From: Chitinophaga flava
Lineage (GTDB): Bacteria > Bacteroidota > Bacteroidia > Chitinophagales > Chitinophagaceae
Reading direction: 5' to 3'
Length of the DNA stretch: 64,000 nt
NCBI RefSeq assembly: GCF_003308995.1
Contig: NZ_QFFJ01000001.1
Span: 3,472,001-3,536,000, forward strand
A program made the translations under genes and the position numbers. Positions 1-8,658 of the stretch are shown in pieces. The notes under the pieces were generated by a model, which saw only the letters and a program-made list of their open reading frames with translations, had not been told where the DNA came from and ran no database searches. Every line of letters begins with the position of its first letter. The stretch's first letter is position 1.

Positions 1-1
1 G

Positions 2-2146
2 GTGCCTGCCGAAACGGTACAGGCCATATGGTGTGGCATAGACGTACCTGCCAGCGCCGCACCTGGCGTTTATAAAGGAGTGGCCACCATTCATCCCGAC
101 GGAATGCCTGCCATGCCGATAAGGCTTAGTCTCACCGTAACAGGCAAAACAGCGGTCAACAGTGGATTTAATGAACCCTGGAAACAGACTCGCCTGAAGT
201 GGCTGAACTCCACCATGGCACAGGAAAATACAGTGATCGCTCCTTACACACCGCTGGAAATAAAAGATAGCGTGATCAGTCTCCTGGGCCGTAAGATGGG
301 TATCAATAAAGACGGTTTCCCTGCACAGATACAAACTTTCTTTACGCCGGAAATGACTTCCCTGTCATCAGAGGCGAAGAACATCTTTACAGAACCGGTA
401 CATTTTCACTTCATTGCTGCCGCCGATGGAAAGGACCTGAAATGGAAGAGCAATGGCTGGCAGCTCATCACCAAAGAAGCCGGAAAGATCAGCTGGAAAG
501 CCACCAACACCACTACTGGCCTGCAAATGGATGTACAGGCTTCGCTGGAGTTTGACGGTTCCGTGGACTATATCGTAAAAGTGGCAGCACTGGAAGATGT
601 AGCGCTGAAAGATATCACACTCCACCTGCCGTTTGAAAAAGGTGCCGCGAAATATATGATGGGCCTTAATCAGAAAGGTGGGCTGCGCCCGGAGAAAATC
701 GATTGGAAATGGGATGTGCAGCATAAAAACCAGGATGGTGCCTGGCTGGGTGATGTGAACGCAGGCCTTCAGTTTACCCTCCGGGATCAACATTATGTAC
801 GCCCGCTCAATACCAACTTCTATCTCCAGAAACCACTGTTGTTACCTGCTTCCTGGGGTAATGGTGACAAAGGTGGTATCACTATCGGTGAGAAAGGAAA
901 GGCGATACTGGCAAACTGCTACAGCGGCGAACGTACGCTGCACAAAGGCGATACACTGTATTTCAACTTCCACCTGATCATTACTCCTTTCCACCCGATC
1001 AACACCGATTTTCAGTGGAGCACCCGCTTTTATCACAAGTATAATAACCTGGATAGCATCAAAGCTACTGGTGCTACTGTAGTCAATATCCACCATGGCA
1101 ATGATATCAATCCATGGATCAACTATCCGTTCATCGAGTGGAAGAAGATGAAGGACTATATTGATGTGGCGCATAGCAAAGGACTGAAAGTAAAAATCTA
1201 TAATACCGTGCGTGAGCTTTCCAATCATGCCTGGGAAACGTTCCCGCTCCGCAGTCTGGGACATGAGGTCTACAGCCCGGGCAAGGGTGGTGGCTTCTCC
1301 TGGCTGCAGGAACATGTTGACAGCGATTATATTGCTGCGTGGTTTGTGCCGGAGTTTAAAGATGCAGCCATTATCAACAGTGGTATGAACCGCTGGCATA
1401 ACTACTACGTGGAAGGAATGAACTGGCTGGTGCAGAATGTGGGCATTGATGGTATTTACCTGGATGATGTGGCCTTTGACAGGGTGACGATGAAACGTAT
1501 CAAGCGGGTGCTTACACAGAACGGACATCCGGGAATCATCGACCTTCACTCCGCCAATCAGTACAACAAATCGGATGGTTTTATCAACAGCGCCATGTTG
1601 TATATGGAACACTTCCCTTACCTGAACAGGCTTTGGTTTGGTGAGTATTTCGATTATGAAAACAACAACCCCGACTTCTTTCTGACAGAGGTCAGCGGTA
1701 TTCCTTTTGGTCTGATGGGAGAGATGTTGCAGGATGGAGGAAATCCATGGCGGGGTATGGTATATGGCATGACCAACCGTATGCCGTGGTCAGATAATGC
1801 AGACCCGCGCCCTATCTGGAAAGTATGGGATGATTTTGGTATGCAGGGAACCCGGATGATCGGATACTGGGTAGACAGTAATCCTGTTAAAACCAATAAC
1901 CCGCTGGTACCGGCTACTATTTATAAAAAAGATGGTGCAGTACTGGTATCCCTGGCCAGCTGGGCTAAAGAAGATACTACTATCCAGCTGTCTATCGACT
2001 GGAAAGCACTGGGAATAGATCCAGCCAAAGCTGTTATAACTGCTCCGGATATACGCAATTTTCAGCAAGGCCAGGTATTCAGCAAAGACGCAAAAATACC
2101 GGTGACTAAAAACAAAGGTTTGTTACTGGTTATCACCAACCGCTGA
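2..2146 (+). CDS. Glycoside hydrolase-like protein (DUF6067 type), 5' end missing
   Basis: The reading frame is already open at the first base of the window, so this is the C-terminal 714 residues or so of a longer protein and the true start is upstream. It begins in a beta-rich domain (residues about 1-60) and continues into a large region with the look of a retaining-glycosidase-type barrel: YPFIEWKKMKDYIDVAHSKG, then GIDGIYLDDVAFDRVTMKRI, where the paired Asp residues after IYL sit where catalytic or substrate-binding acids are usual, and IIDLHSANQY. The end is a small beta domain. This pattern resembles the DUF6067/GH123-like proteins common in polysaccharide-degrading Bacteroidota; the substrate cannot be told. 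It converges with the SMP-30 gene; the two share a nested inverted repeat at their 3' ends. Family assignment is from memory of the pattern, not from a search. Confidence 0.7.
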   Translation: MPAETVQAIWCGIDVPASAAPGVYKGVATIHPDGMPAMPIRLSLTVTGKTAVNSGFNEPWKQTRLKWLNSTMAQENTVIAPYTPLEIKDSVISLLGRKMGINKDGFPAQIQTFFTPEMTSLSSEAKNIFTEPVHFHFIAAADGKDLKWKSNGWQLITKEAGKISWKATNTTTGLQMDVQASLEFDGSVDYIVKVAALEDVALKDITLHLPFEKGAAKYMMGLNQKGGLRPEKIDWKWDVQHKNQDGAWLGDVNAGLQFTLRDQHYVRPLNTNFYLQKPLLLPASWGNGDKGGITIGEKGKAILANCYSGERTLHKGDTLYFNFHLIITPFHPINTDFQWSTRFYHKYNNLDSIKATGATVVNIHHGNDINPWINYPFIEWKKMKDYIDVAHSKGLKVKIYNTVRELSNHAWETFPLRSLGHEVYSPGKGGGFSWLQEHVDSDYIAAWFVPEFKDAAIINSGMNRWHNYYVEGMNWLVQNVGIDGIYLDDVAFDRVTMKRIKRVLTQNGHPGIIDLHSANQYNKSDGFINSAMLYMEHFPYLNRLWFGEYFDYENNNPDFFLTEVSGIPFGLMGEMLQDGGNPWRGMVYGMTNRMPWSDNADPRPIWKVWDDFGMQGTRMIGYWVDSNPVKTNNPLVPATIYKKDGAVLVSLASWAKEDTTIQLSIDWKALGIDPAKAVITAPDIRNFQQGQVFSKDAKIPVTKNKGLLLVITNR

Positions 2147-2307
2147 TAAATACTGATTTTTTTGATGCTCCTGATGAGCGAAGATAAAAGCAAAGAGCCC
2201 TTTGATATTGATTCAAAGGGCTCTTTGCTTTTATTAATTCTATCAATTATATGCATCATCCGTCAATCTCCGCTCATCAGGAGCATCAAAAAAATCAGCA
2301 TTTATCA
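2144..2307. repeat. Nested inverted repeat joining two convergent genes
   Basis: The outer arms are 37 bp each, 2144-2180 and 2271-2307, identical at 36 of 37 positions when one is reverse-complemented. They begin exactly at the TGATAA stop of the upstream gene and the TGATAA stop of the opposing gene. Similarity continues a few bases into both coding ends (AACCG before each stop). Inside lies a second, perfect 22-bp stem (2184-2205 with 2213-2234). Confidence 0.9.
2184..2234. terminator. Bidirectional terminator hairpin
   Basis: A perfect 22-bp stem with a 7-base loop. Its arms start ATAAAAGC and end GCTTTTAT, giving an A-tract before and a T-tract after on either strand. It lies between two convergent genes and should stop both transcripts. 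Confidence 0.85.
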
Positions 2308-3180
2308 CCGGTTGCGGTTGAATATCTCCACACATTTCCTGTCCTGCAACGTCACATAAACCGTTTTGCGGTCTTTGCCTCCAAAGATGAGGTTACTGCA
2401 TTGTTTGCCTTTGAGGGGGACTTCGCGGATAAGTTCTCCTTTGGGAGAGAATATGGCGATAACACCTTTGCCCCAGCGGGCGATGTAGAGGTTCCCGGCT
2501 TCATCGCATTTCATGCCATCCAGTCCGTAGTCCGGAAAGGAGGTGAAAAGGGTTTTGTTGGAGACGTTACCTGCTTTATCAACATCGTATTTCCAGACTT
2601 TACGTTGTACGCTTTCGTTGACGTAGAGTGTTTTTTCGTCGGGGCTTAATGTGATGCCGTTGGTGGTGCCCATACCAGTTTCGAGGAGGACTGGCTGGCG
2701 GTTGGGATCGATGCGCCAGATCTGGCCGCTGTTACTGGCCCATGCCGGGTCAGAGGCGAAGATCTGATCTCTTTTATTGATACAGAGATCATTGGGCTGA
2801 TTGAATTTATCGGAATGGGTGTAAACACTGATTTTTTTCGTCTTCATATTGACGATCAGTATGTTATGTCCTTTAAAGTCGGGGAGGAGCATATCTCCTT
2901 TGCTGTTGAAGTTGACGCTGTTGGCTACGCTGCCTTCAGGGAGTGTGATGAATACTTCACCTGCGCCGGTTTGGGTATTGATTTTACCGACGGTACCATC
3001 TTTCTGGAAGTTGACAACATAAAAATTACCGGCTTTATCAAAGTTAGGGCCTTCGATGTTGACGGAGAACATATTTTCGGCAGTCAGGTCTCTGGCTTCA
3101 TAGAGGGGGTGGGCAGATTGGGCCAGCGAAGGGAGGTGCTGACCGGCCGCCATGGCCAGGAGTAACAGGTATTTTTTCAT
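2305..3180 (-). CDS. Secreted SMP-30/gluconolactonase/LRE family protein
   Basis: 291 residues. A signal peptide (MKKYLLLLAMAAG... ending near LAQ, residue 21) points to export to the periplasm. The rest is a six-bladed beta-propeller of the SMP-30 type with recurring blade motifs: NFDKAGNFYVVNF, NFNSKGDMLLPDF, NGITLSPDEKTLYVNES and DGMKCDEAGNLYIARWGKG. The Asn-Gly-Ile and Asp-Gly-Met segments hold residues that bind the divalent metal in the family. Members hydrolyse lactones such as gluconolactone, but many Bacteroidota copies have unknown substrates. The neighbouring convergent glycoside hydrolase suggests a link with sugar use, which is inference. Confidence 0.88.
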   Translation of the reverse strand: MKKYLLLLAMAAGQHLPSLAQSAHPLYEARDLTAENMFSVNIEGPNFDKAGNFYVVNFQKDGTVGKINTQTGAGEVFITLPEGSVANSVNFNSKGDMLLPDFKGHNILIVNMKTKKISVYTHSDKFNQPNDLCINKRDQIFASDPAWASNSGQIWRIDPNRQPVLLETGMGTTNGITLSPDEKTLYVNESVQRKVWKYDVDKAGNVSNKTLFTSFPDYGLDGMKCDEAGNLYIARWGKGVIAIFSPKGELIREVPLKGKQCSNLIFGGKDRKTVYVTLQDRKCVEIFNRNR

Positions 3181-3313
3181 GCGCTAGAATATTTGGGGGG
3201 TTAAGTTAAACAAGAATTACTGATTTTTTAATGTATATCCCTGAGAGCGGGTGGTGGGGACTGCGGTGTTTTTTCAGGGATGGAGGTGCTGAGGGGACTG
3301 TCAACTTATTTCT

Positions 3314-3321
3314 TAATTTTG
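3314..3321 (+). promoter_or_regulatory. -7 box TAATTTTG just before the start codon
   Basis: Matches the Bacteroidota -7 consensus TAnnTTTG and ends only 5 bases before the ATG at 3327. A start site at the usual distance would give an almost leaderless mRNA. No clear -33 TTTG was found. Confidence 0.5.
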
Positions 3322-3326
3322 CGCCC

Positions 3327-4379
3327 ATGATTCATGTTTCGGAGTTTAAAGACCTTTCACAGCTTACGATCCATAAGGTGGGCAACTCAGCTAACGAAGA
3401 GCCGCTTCTTTGTTCCAAGGCGCCATTACAGCTGGAAGATGAGACCATCGCTCAGCTGCTGATTACTTATTTTATACAGCCTTTTACCAATGTAGCGGAG
3501 TTTTTCCGGTTTTATCATGAGGCAGATTTACAATTGAATGAAATATTTCAATATTGTCGCCGTATATTTACTGACCAGAATGAATTTCAGGAGCAGTCTG
3601 TTAATATCGCCAAACATCTATATAAACATTCCACCCATCCAAAAGTTAAAGGGGGAGAGCTTTATATAGCCTACTTTAGCAAGTGTCAGGTTGATGGTGA
3701 GGAAGTTGCAGCCATTGGCATATTCAAATCGGAAAACCGGGATACCTATCTGAAAGTGTTTTTATCTGATGAGAACTATCAGGTGAATTATGAAGATGGT
3801 ATCAATATCAATAAGCTTGACAAAGGATGTCTGATCTTTAATACAGAAGAGGATAACGGATATAAGGTCAGCATAGTTGACAGTATCAGCAAACAAACAG
3901 AAGCAGTATATTGGAAAGACGCGTTTTTACAGGTGCAGCGCCGTGAAGACAGCTACCATCAGACAGAAACTGCGGTGAATATGTGCAAACAGTTTATTCA
4001 CAACAAGCTGCCAACCGAATATGAAATGGACCGTGTAGACCAGGTAGATCTGTTAAATAAATCAGCCGCCTATTTTAAGGAGAAAGAGCAGTTCCAGCTG
4101 GAAGATTTTGCACAGGAGGTATTAGGCCATCCCGACGCGATTGCATCATTTAAGGAATACAGGAACGAATACCAGCAAACTTATCAGCAGGAGATCCCTG
4201 ACGAATTTGAAATATCAGCGCCAGCAGTGAAGAAACAACAGAAGGTATTTAAGAGTATCCTGAAGCTGGATCGCAACTTTCATATTTATATTCATGGTAA
4301 CCGCGAAATGATTGAACGCGGTTTCGATGAAGCCACAAACCTGAACTACTATAAGCTGATGTTTGAAAACGAGACATAA
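3327..4379 (+). CDS. Nucleoid-associated protein, NdpA/YejK-like
   Basis: 350 residues from the ATG at 3327. The frame is open further upstream to 3231, but that extension is unlike a protein and contains the -7 promoter box. The sequence fits the 37-kDa nucleoid-associated protein family: an N-terminal half with LYIAYFSKCQVDGEEVAAIGIFKSEN, then INKLDKGCLIFNTEEDNGYKVSIVD, and a C-terminal part rich in charged helices ending in an HIYIHGNREMIERGFDE segment. Family members bind DNA and associate with the nucleoid; the exact role is unclear. The gene stands alone and is closed by two terminators before the convergent ricT. Confidence 0.8.
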   Translation: MIHVSEFKDLSQLTIHKVGNSANEEPLLCSKAPLQLEDETIAQLLITYFIQPFTNVAEFFRFYHEADLQLNEIFQYCRRIFTDQNEFQEQSVNIAKHLYKHSTHPKVKGGELYIAYFSKCQVDGEEVAAIGIFKSENRDTYLKVFLSDENYQVNYEDGININKLDKGCLIFNTEEDNGYKVSIVDSISKQTEAVYWKDAFLQVQRREDSYHQTETAVNMCKQFIHNKLPTEYEMDRVDQVDLLNKSAAYFKEKEQFQLEDFAQEVLGHPDAIASFKEYRNEYQQTYQQEIPDEFEISAPAVKKQQKVFKSILKLDRNFHIYIHGNREMIERGFDEATNLNYYKLMFENET

Positions 4380-4476
4380 GCAGTAGAGGCCACAGGTAGC
4401 CGTGTTGTTGAATTGGTGAGAGAGATGACCACAATATTTTTTAAGTTTTTCTCATAAGCAAAAACCAATTGTTAAC

Positions 4477-4510
4477 AAAGGCTGCCTCATCTGGGCGGCC
4501 TTTTATTTTA
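4477..4510 (+). terminator. Terminator of the nucleoid-associated protein gene
   Basis: Stem AAAGGCTGCC / GGCGGCCTTT with a 7-base loop followed by TTATTTTA, about 100 bases past the stop codon. Confidence 0.75.
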
Positions 4511-4529
4511 TATATCTACTTAATTAAGC

Positions 4530-4562
4530 AAAAAAGACAACCATTACGGTTGTCTTTTTTTT
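4530..4562. terminator. Bidirectional terminator
   Basis: Perfect stem AAAAAAGACAACC / GGTTGTCTTTTTT with a 5-base loop, six bases from the stop of the opposing ricT gene. The A- and T-tracts make it work on both strands. Confidence 0.85.
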
Positions 4563-4568
4563 ATGCTT

Positions 4569-6044
4569 TTATGATTTGTTATTGTTATTGGGCTGGTTAG
4601 GTCTTGGTTTATGCCGGGGTGGGCGACGGTCTTGTTTAGGTTGTCCGCCTTGTCCTTGCTGCCCCTGCTGTCCCTGGTTTGGAGAAGGTTTAGGGCCTTG
4701 TTCCTGCCGGGGTTGCTGTTCGCGGCCTGGTTTAGGCTGACCGCCCTGCTGTCCCTGGCCTTGTTTACCACGGCCTTCCTGTTTGTTTTTACGTTCAGGG
4801 TGATGGCGCTCGTGGCGTTCATGACGTTGAGCAGCCTGTTTGGGTTCCTGCTTTTGTTCGTTTTTAGGACCGCCACCCTGTGGTTTTTGTTCGCCGCCTG
4901 GTTTTTGTTGTTTCTGGCGGTCTTTATCTTTTTGTTTGCGTTTCTGCGCAGTTTTTTCCAGCGATTTCAGGCTGATCTGGCCCACTACATCAGCAAAGCC
5001 AAGGTCTGCCTCTTTCGGTTTGGCAGTCATTACCTCCACCGGTTTGAGTTCGTCGGGCTTTATACCTTGCCGGTTAAGCTGACGGATTTCTCTCGCCCTG
5101 GTGATAGTGAGCGGATATTGTTTGTTGCTACCTTCATAGGAATACCACATCAGGCTCTTAAAGATGTCCCTTTTCTGCAGGTTGGCAACGCCGGCGGAAG
5201 TTTCGATGGTATCTACATCGTCCGGGAATTCTTTCAGGGCATCCAGATAGGTGTCCAGTTCGTAGTTGAGACAGCATTTCAGGCGTCCGCACTGACCGGA
5301 TAACTTGGCCTGGTTGATAGACAGGTTCTGATATCTGGCAGCAGTAGTGTTAACGCTTTTGAAATCAGACAGCCAGGTAGCGCAGCAAAGTTCCCTGCCG
5401 CAGCTGCCGATGCCACCTACTTTTCCGGCTTCCTGGCGGGCGCCTATCTGGCGCATTTCCACCTTGGCCCGGAATTCAGAAGCATATACTTTGATGAGTT
5501 CGCGAAAATCGACACGGTCATCAGCCGTGTAAAAGAAAGTGGCTTTACGGCCATCAGCCTGTATCTCCACTTCGGCCAGTTTCATTTCGAGCCCCATGTT
5601 GCGTGCAATCGCTCTGGATTTTATCAGTGCGTCTTTTTCGCGGGCTTTATTATCGGCCATTCTTTGAAGGTCGTCGTTACTCGAACGACGTAAAACTTTT
5701 TTTATTTCGGGGGTGTCTTCCGCACGCTTTTTCTTCATTTGAAGCTTTACCAGTTCGCCCGTAAGGTTTACTGTGCCAACATCGAAACCGCTAACCCCTT
5801 CTACGGTCACCATCTCGCCTTTATCAAAAAGCTGTTTGGTAACATTACGGTAGAAGTCCTTGCGGCTGCCATTGTTGAAACTCACTTCTATAATATCAAA
5901 TGGTGCTAAGCTATCGCCAAGTGGAATATTGGACAGCCAGTCAAATACATTCAGTCTGTTACAACCTCCCGTGCTGCATCCTCCATTACTCTTGCATCCT
6001 GACGGCTTTCCATCCACACCCGTACCACATCCGGCACAAGCCAT
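4569..6044 (-). CDS. ricT: RicT-like PSP1 family protein with Cys-rich N-terminus and Gln/Pro-rich tail
   Basis: 491 residues from the ATG at 6044; an in-frame upstream ATG at 6146 would add a hydrophobic, unlikely leader. The core (about 60-330) is the PSP1/RicT fold, including VGGIGSCGRELCCATWL and LSGQCGRLKCCLNYE, the Cys pairs that hold Fe-S clusters in Bacillus RicT. In Bacillus RicT works with RicA and RicF in RNA maturation; no RicA or RicF is seen here. The first 28 residues add five Cys (positions 3, 6, 17, 23, 28) in a Gly-rich stretch. The last 110 residues or so are low complexity (Lys, Gln, Pro, Gly, with HERHERHH), probably disordered. It lies downstream of holB, an order common in Bacteroidota; gldH, often next in that order, is absent. 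Confidence 0.85.
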   Translation of the reverse strand: MACAGCGTGVDGKPSGCKSNGGCSTGGCNRLNVFDWLSNIPLGDSLAPFDIIEVSFNNGSRKDFYRNVTKQLFDKGEMVTVEGVSGFDVGTVNLTGELVKLQMKKKRAEDTPEIKKVLRRSSNDDLQRMADNKAREKDALIKSRAIARNMGLEMKLAEVEIQADGRKATFFYTADDRVDFRELIKVYASEFRAKVEMRQIGARQEAGKVGGIGSCGRELCCATWLSDFKSVNTTAARYQNLSINQAKLSGQCGRLKCCLNYELDTYLDALKEFPDDVDTIETSAGVANLQKRDIFKSLMWYSYEGSNKQYPLTITRAREIRQLNRQGIKPDELKPVEVMTAKPKEADLGFADVVGQISLKSLEKTAQKRKQKDKDRQKQQKPGGEQKPQGGGPKNEQKQEPKQAAQRHERHERHHPERKNKQEGRGKQGQGQQGGQPKPGREQQPRQEQGPKPSPNQGQQGQQGQGGQPKQDRRPPRHKPRPNQPNNNNKS

Positions 6045-6142
6045 ATTAATAATTAGTTTAAATTTTATAAATAAGCATTTCAGGTTATTCCAATCCTTTA
6101 AAATACGTTTTTCCTCGCAGAAAAACAAAAAGACCGGAAATA

Positions 6143-6150
6143 ACAAAGGT
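6143..6150 (-). promoter_or_regulatory. -7 box TACCTTTG upstream of ricT
   Basis: Read on the minus strand this is TACCTTTG, an exact TAnnTTTG match in the holB-ricT gap, about 100 bases before the ricT start. It suggests ricT has its own promoter as well as read-through from holB. No -33 element at the right spacing was seen. Confidence 0.5.
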
Positions 6151-6190
6151 AAGGAAATGCAATGACAAGAGGAGAGCGGCTTTCCCGTTA

Positions 6191-7330
6191 TTACAGAACT
6201 GGTATAGGTTTCTTTTTGAATATATATTGTAGCTTGATAGACAATGCATGAAATAACATTTTTGCATTGGCGTTCCGCTCAATATGATAATAAGCATTAT
6301 CCAGTGTTTCCACAATCTGCGCAGTCTGCTCCAGGTCGGCCAGCTTCGAAAGTTTAGTGGCAAAGTCTACCTCTTCATCCGAAAATGCCAGCTGTGTCTT
6401 GTCGAGGTACCGCAACCGCAGCGTATGTTCCAGCAGATTGATAAAATATCGCAGGAACTGTTTCTGGTTTTCACGGCCTGTTTTGGCGCTGGAAATCCCT
6501 TCTATCCATTCCTGCAACGCTACCCGGTTACCTGTAAACAGATAGTTGAGCCAGTTACGCAACAGCTCGTGATAATCATCGTCTGAATTCTGAAGCAGGA
6601 AGATAGCTTCCCGGTAGTTGCCAGCGGTGATAGTGGCTACTTGCCGAGCTCTGGCGGCAGGCACTTTGGCTCTTTCCACCAGCGCTTTTTCCATTTCATC
6701 CCGTTGCAGGGGATTTATTTTGATGAGATGTGTGCGTGACAGGATGGTAGCCAGGATCTGTTCCTGATTTTCGGCAATCAGAATAAAAAGGGTATTGGCA
6801 GGAGGTTCTTCAATCAGCTTCAGCAGGCGGTTACCTTCGTTGCCCAGGTACTCCGGCATCCACATCACCAGGATCTTGTAACCGCTTTCAAAACTTTTGA
6901 GGTTCAGTTTGCGGATGATATCCTGGCATTCACTGGCGGTAATATTACCCTGTTTGTTTTCTGCTCCGATAAACTGCAGCCAGTCATAGGCGTTGCCATA
7001 CGGGTTGGTCGCCACAAACTCTCTCCATTCGGAAATATAGTCTGTACTAACAGGTTTGTCTCCTGGTTTCCGGGGAATGACCGGATAGGAGAAATGAATA
7101 TCGGGATGTATATATTGGGATGCTTTCAGACATGCCGGGCATCGACCACAGGCATCGTGTGTTTGTTTGTTTTCACACACAAGATACTGGGTAAAGGCCA
7201 GCCCCAGGGGCAGTCCACCGGCCCCTTCAGGTGCCAGTAATATCATCGCATGACTGAGCCGGTTCTGTTGTATGGATTGAATCAGTTGTTGTTGGGCAGC
7301 TGCCTGTCCTATAATTTCAGAGAAAAGCAT
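6191..7330 (-). CDS. holB: DNA polymerase III subunit delta'
   Basis: 379 residues. This is an AAA+ clamp-loader subunit. The N-terminus (MLFSEIIGQAAAQQQL) is typical. The Walker A region is degenerate (APEGAGGLPLG), as expected for delta', which does not hydrolyse ATP. Four Cys at 52, 61, 64 and 67 (VCEN...CGRCPAC) form the zinc module found in gamma and delta' proteins. The sensor-1-like segment ILSRTHLIKINPL, near residue 200, carries the SRT motif, which supplies the arginine finger in clamp loaders. It is followed on the same strand by ricT. Confidence 0.93.
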   Translation of the reverse strand: MLFSEIIGQAAAQQQLIQSIQQNRLSHAMILLAPEGAGGLPLGLAFTQYLVCENKQTHDACGRCPACLKASQYIHPDIHFSYPVIPRKPGDKPVSTDYISEWREFVATNPYGNAYDWLQFIGAENKQGNITASECQDIIRKLNLKSFESGYKILVMWMPEYLGNEGNRLLKLIEEPPANTLFILIAENQEQILATILSRTHLIKINPLQRDEMEKALVERAKVPAARARQVATITAGNYREAIFLLQNSDDDYHELLRNWLNYLFTGNRVALQEWIEGISSAKTGRENQKQFLRYFINLLEHTLRLRYLDKTQLAFSDEEVDFATKLSKLADLEQTAQIVETLDNAYYHIERNANAKMLFHALSIKLQYIFKKKPIPVL

Positions 7331-7364
7331 GGTCGCAAGATACTGAAAAGGGGCTAATCCATGA

Positions 7365-7913
7365 CTAGGGCAACGTCACATAACAGGCATTCCTGAATTC
7401 ACCGGAGCCGGTCACCTTGTGTCCATCGGCCTCAAAATAGAAGTGTCCGCTTACTTTCTTCAATTTGGTATTGATGAAGTCCAGGGTGATGCTGGAGGTG
7501 TCTGTGTTTAAATAGTTATAAACTCCCATATTACTGATCGCCGCTACGACCAGGCCGCTCTGCAACCGGGCTGTTTTGGAATACACATAGGTCTTCAGTT
7601 TAAGGCTGTCGTTCCCTATGGTAGCGTCCGGATAAGGACCATCCATCAGGTTGAGAACTAGTTTAAAACTGTCACTCACGGCTTCCATGCTCAGCATTTT
7701 GGTGCCACCACCATCCAGCTGTTGCCGGAAAATCGTGCTGGTGCTAAGGTTCATGGGGCGGGTGGTGTTCTGTATCGTGCCCGTAACAGTTATGCCCGGA
7801 CAGGAAAGAACAGGAGTCTCGATGTCATGCTGACAAGCGGCCAGGCACAATACAAGTGCCATAAAAACCGGAACTGCGGTTTTCCTTAGGGCTACGGAAT
7901 GTCGGTTTCTCAT
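7365..7913 (-). CDS. Small lipoprotein of unknown function
   Basis: 182 residues. A basic N-terminus and hydrophobic stretch end in the lipobox LAAC (Cys27), so the product is probably lipid-anchored. The remainder is beta-rich with no motif I can name; it ends GHFYFEADGHKVTGSGEFRN, a pattern of a small beta-sandwich or barrel, as seen in DUF5025-like Bacteroidota lipoproteins. That family link is a guess. It is 35 bases upstream of holB on the same strand and may be co-transcribed with it. Confidence 0.65.
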   Translation of the reverse strand: MRNRHSVALRKTAVPVFMALVLCLAACQHDIETPVLSCPGITVTGTIQNTTRPMNLSTSTIFRQQLDGGGTKMLSMEAVSDSFKLVLNLMDGPYPDATIGNDSLKLKTYVYSKTARLQSGLVVAAISNMGVYNYLNTDTSSITLDFINTKLKKVSGHFYFEADGHKVTGSGEFRNACYVTLP

Positions 7914-7975
7914 TTACTATATATATCCACTGTTGTAATAATGACGGTGCGCTAACGTATAAGTATATACGCAGG

Positions 7976-7996
7976 AGTGTAATTTTTTATTACACT
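7976..7996. other. Small hairpin between lipoprotein and peroxidase genes
   Basis: Perfect inverted repeat AGTGTAAT-N5-ATTACACT. A second small palindrome, CGTATA-N4-TATACG, sits at 7954-7969. Both lie in the gap between the glutathione peroxidase stop and the lipoprotein start on the minus strand. A weak terminator or an operator are both possible. Confidence 0.4.
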
Positions 7997-8026
7997 GAGT
8001 TGGCAAAAGGTGTAAAAGAGTAATGG

Positions 8027-8548
8027 CTACTTCTCGATAGCAGCAATTACTTCAGGTGCATCCGGTTGCGTTTTGGGAGAAAACACAGCTACGAGGTTTC
8101 CTTTTTCATCCAGCAAATATTTCTGGAAATTCCATTTAACGTCGGCAGGTTCCAGGTGTTTGGCCTTGCTTTCTTCCAGCAGCCATTTGTACAGAGGATG
8201 GATATCATCTCCCTTTACAGATATCTTGGCGGCCATTGGAAAGGTAACTGCATACTGTTTGGTACAAAAAGTTTTGATCTCAGCATTGCTGCCTGGTTCC
8301 TGCGAACCGAAATTGTTCGCCGGGAAACCTACGATCACAAGTTTGTTCTGATATTTCTGATACATTTTTTCCAGCGCTGCATATTGTGGGGTATTGCCAC
8401 AAAGAGAGGCTGTATTGACAATCATAATTTTTTTGCCTTTGAAGCGGGAGAAGTCAATCTTGCTTCCATCAAGACTATCCACCTTGAAATCGTAGATGCG
8501 TGGACCGGCAAAGAAAAGAAGGACTGAAAGTAAGGCCGCTTTAAACAT
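8027..8548 (-). CDS. Glutathione peroxidase family protein with signal sequence
   Basis: 173 residues from the ATG at 8548; an in-frame upstream ATG at 8608 adds a charged leader before the signal sequence and is less likely. A hydrophobic N-terminus (MFKAALLSVLLFFAG) suggests export. The thioredoxin-fold core has the peroxidatic Cys50 in NTASLCGNTPQY (Cys, not selenocysteine), the FPANNFGSQEPGS loop carrying Gln, and KWNFQKYLLDEKG with the catalytic Trp-Asn. It reduces hydroperoxides; in bacteria the donor is usually thioredoxin rather than glutathione. Confidence 0.9.
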   Translation of the reverse strand: MFKAALLSVLLFFAGPRIYDFKVDSLDGSKIDFSRFKGKKIMIVNTASLCGNTPQYAALEKMYQKYQNKLVIVGFPANNFGSQEPGSNAEIKTFCTKQYAVTFPMAAKISVKGDDIHPLYKWLLEESKAKHLEPADVKWNFQKYLLDEKGNLVAVFSPKTQPDAPEVIAAIEK

Positions 8549-8658
8549 AAAAATATTTTTAGAGGGGTGAAATCGGATTTTTGAAACGCGATGGCGCGTG
8601 GCAATCAACGCCAGTGTAAAGATAATTATCCCAGTCGATAAATTGAATTAACTTTTTG

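Noticed and set aside
3241..3260. CTGAGAGCGG string resembling part of a TPP riboswitch
   Set aside because: The other conserved TPP elements are absent and the downstream gene is unrelated to thiamine.
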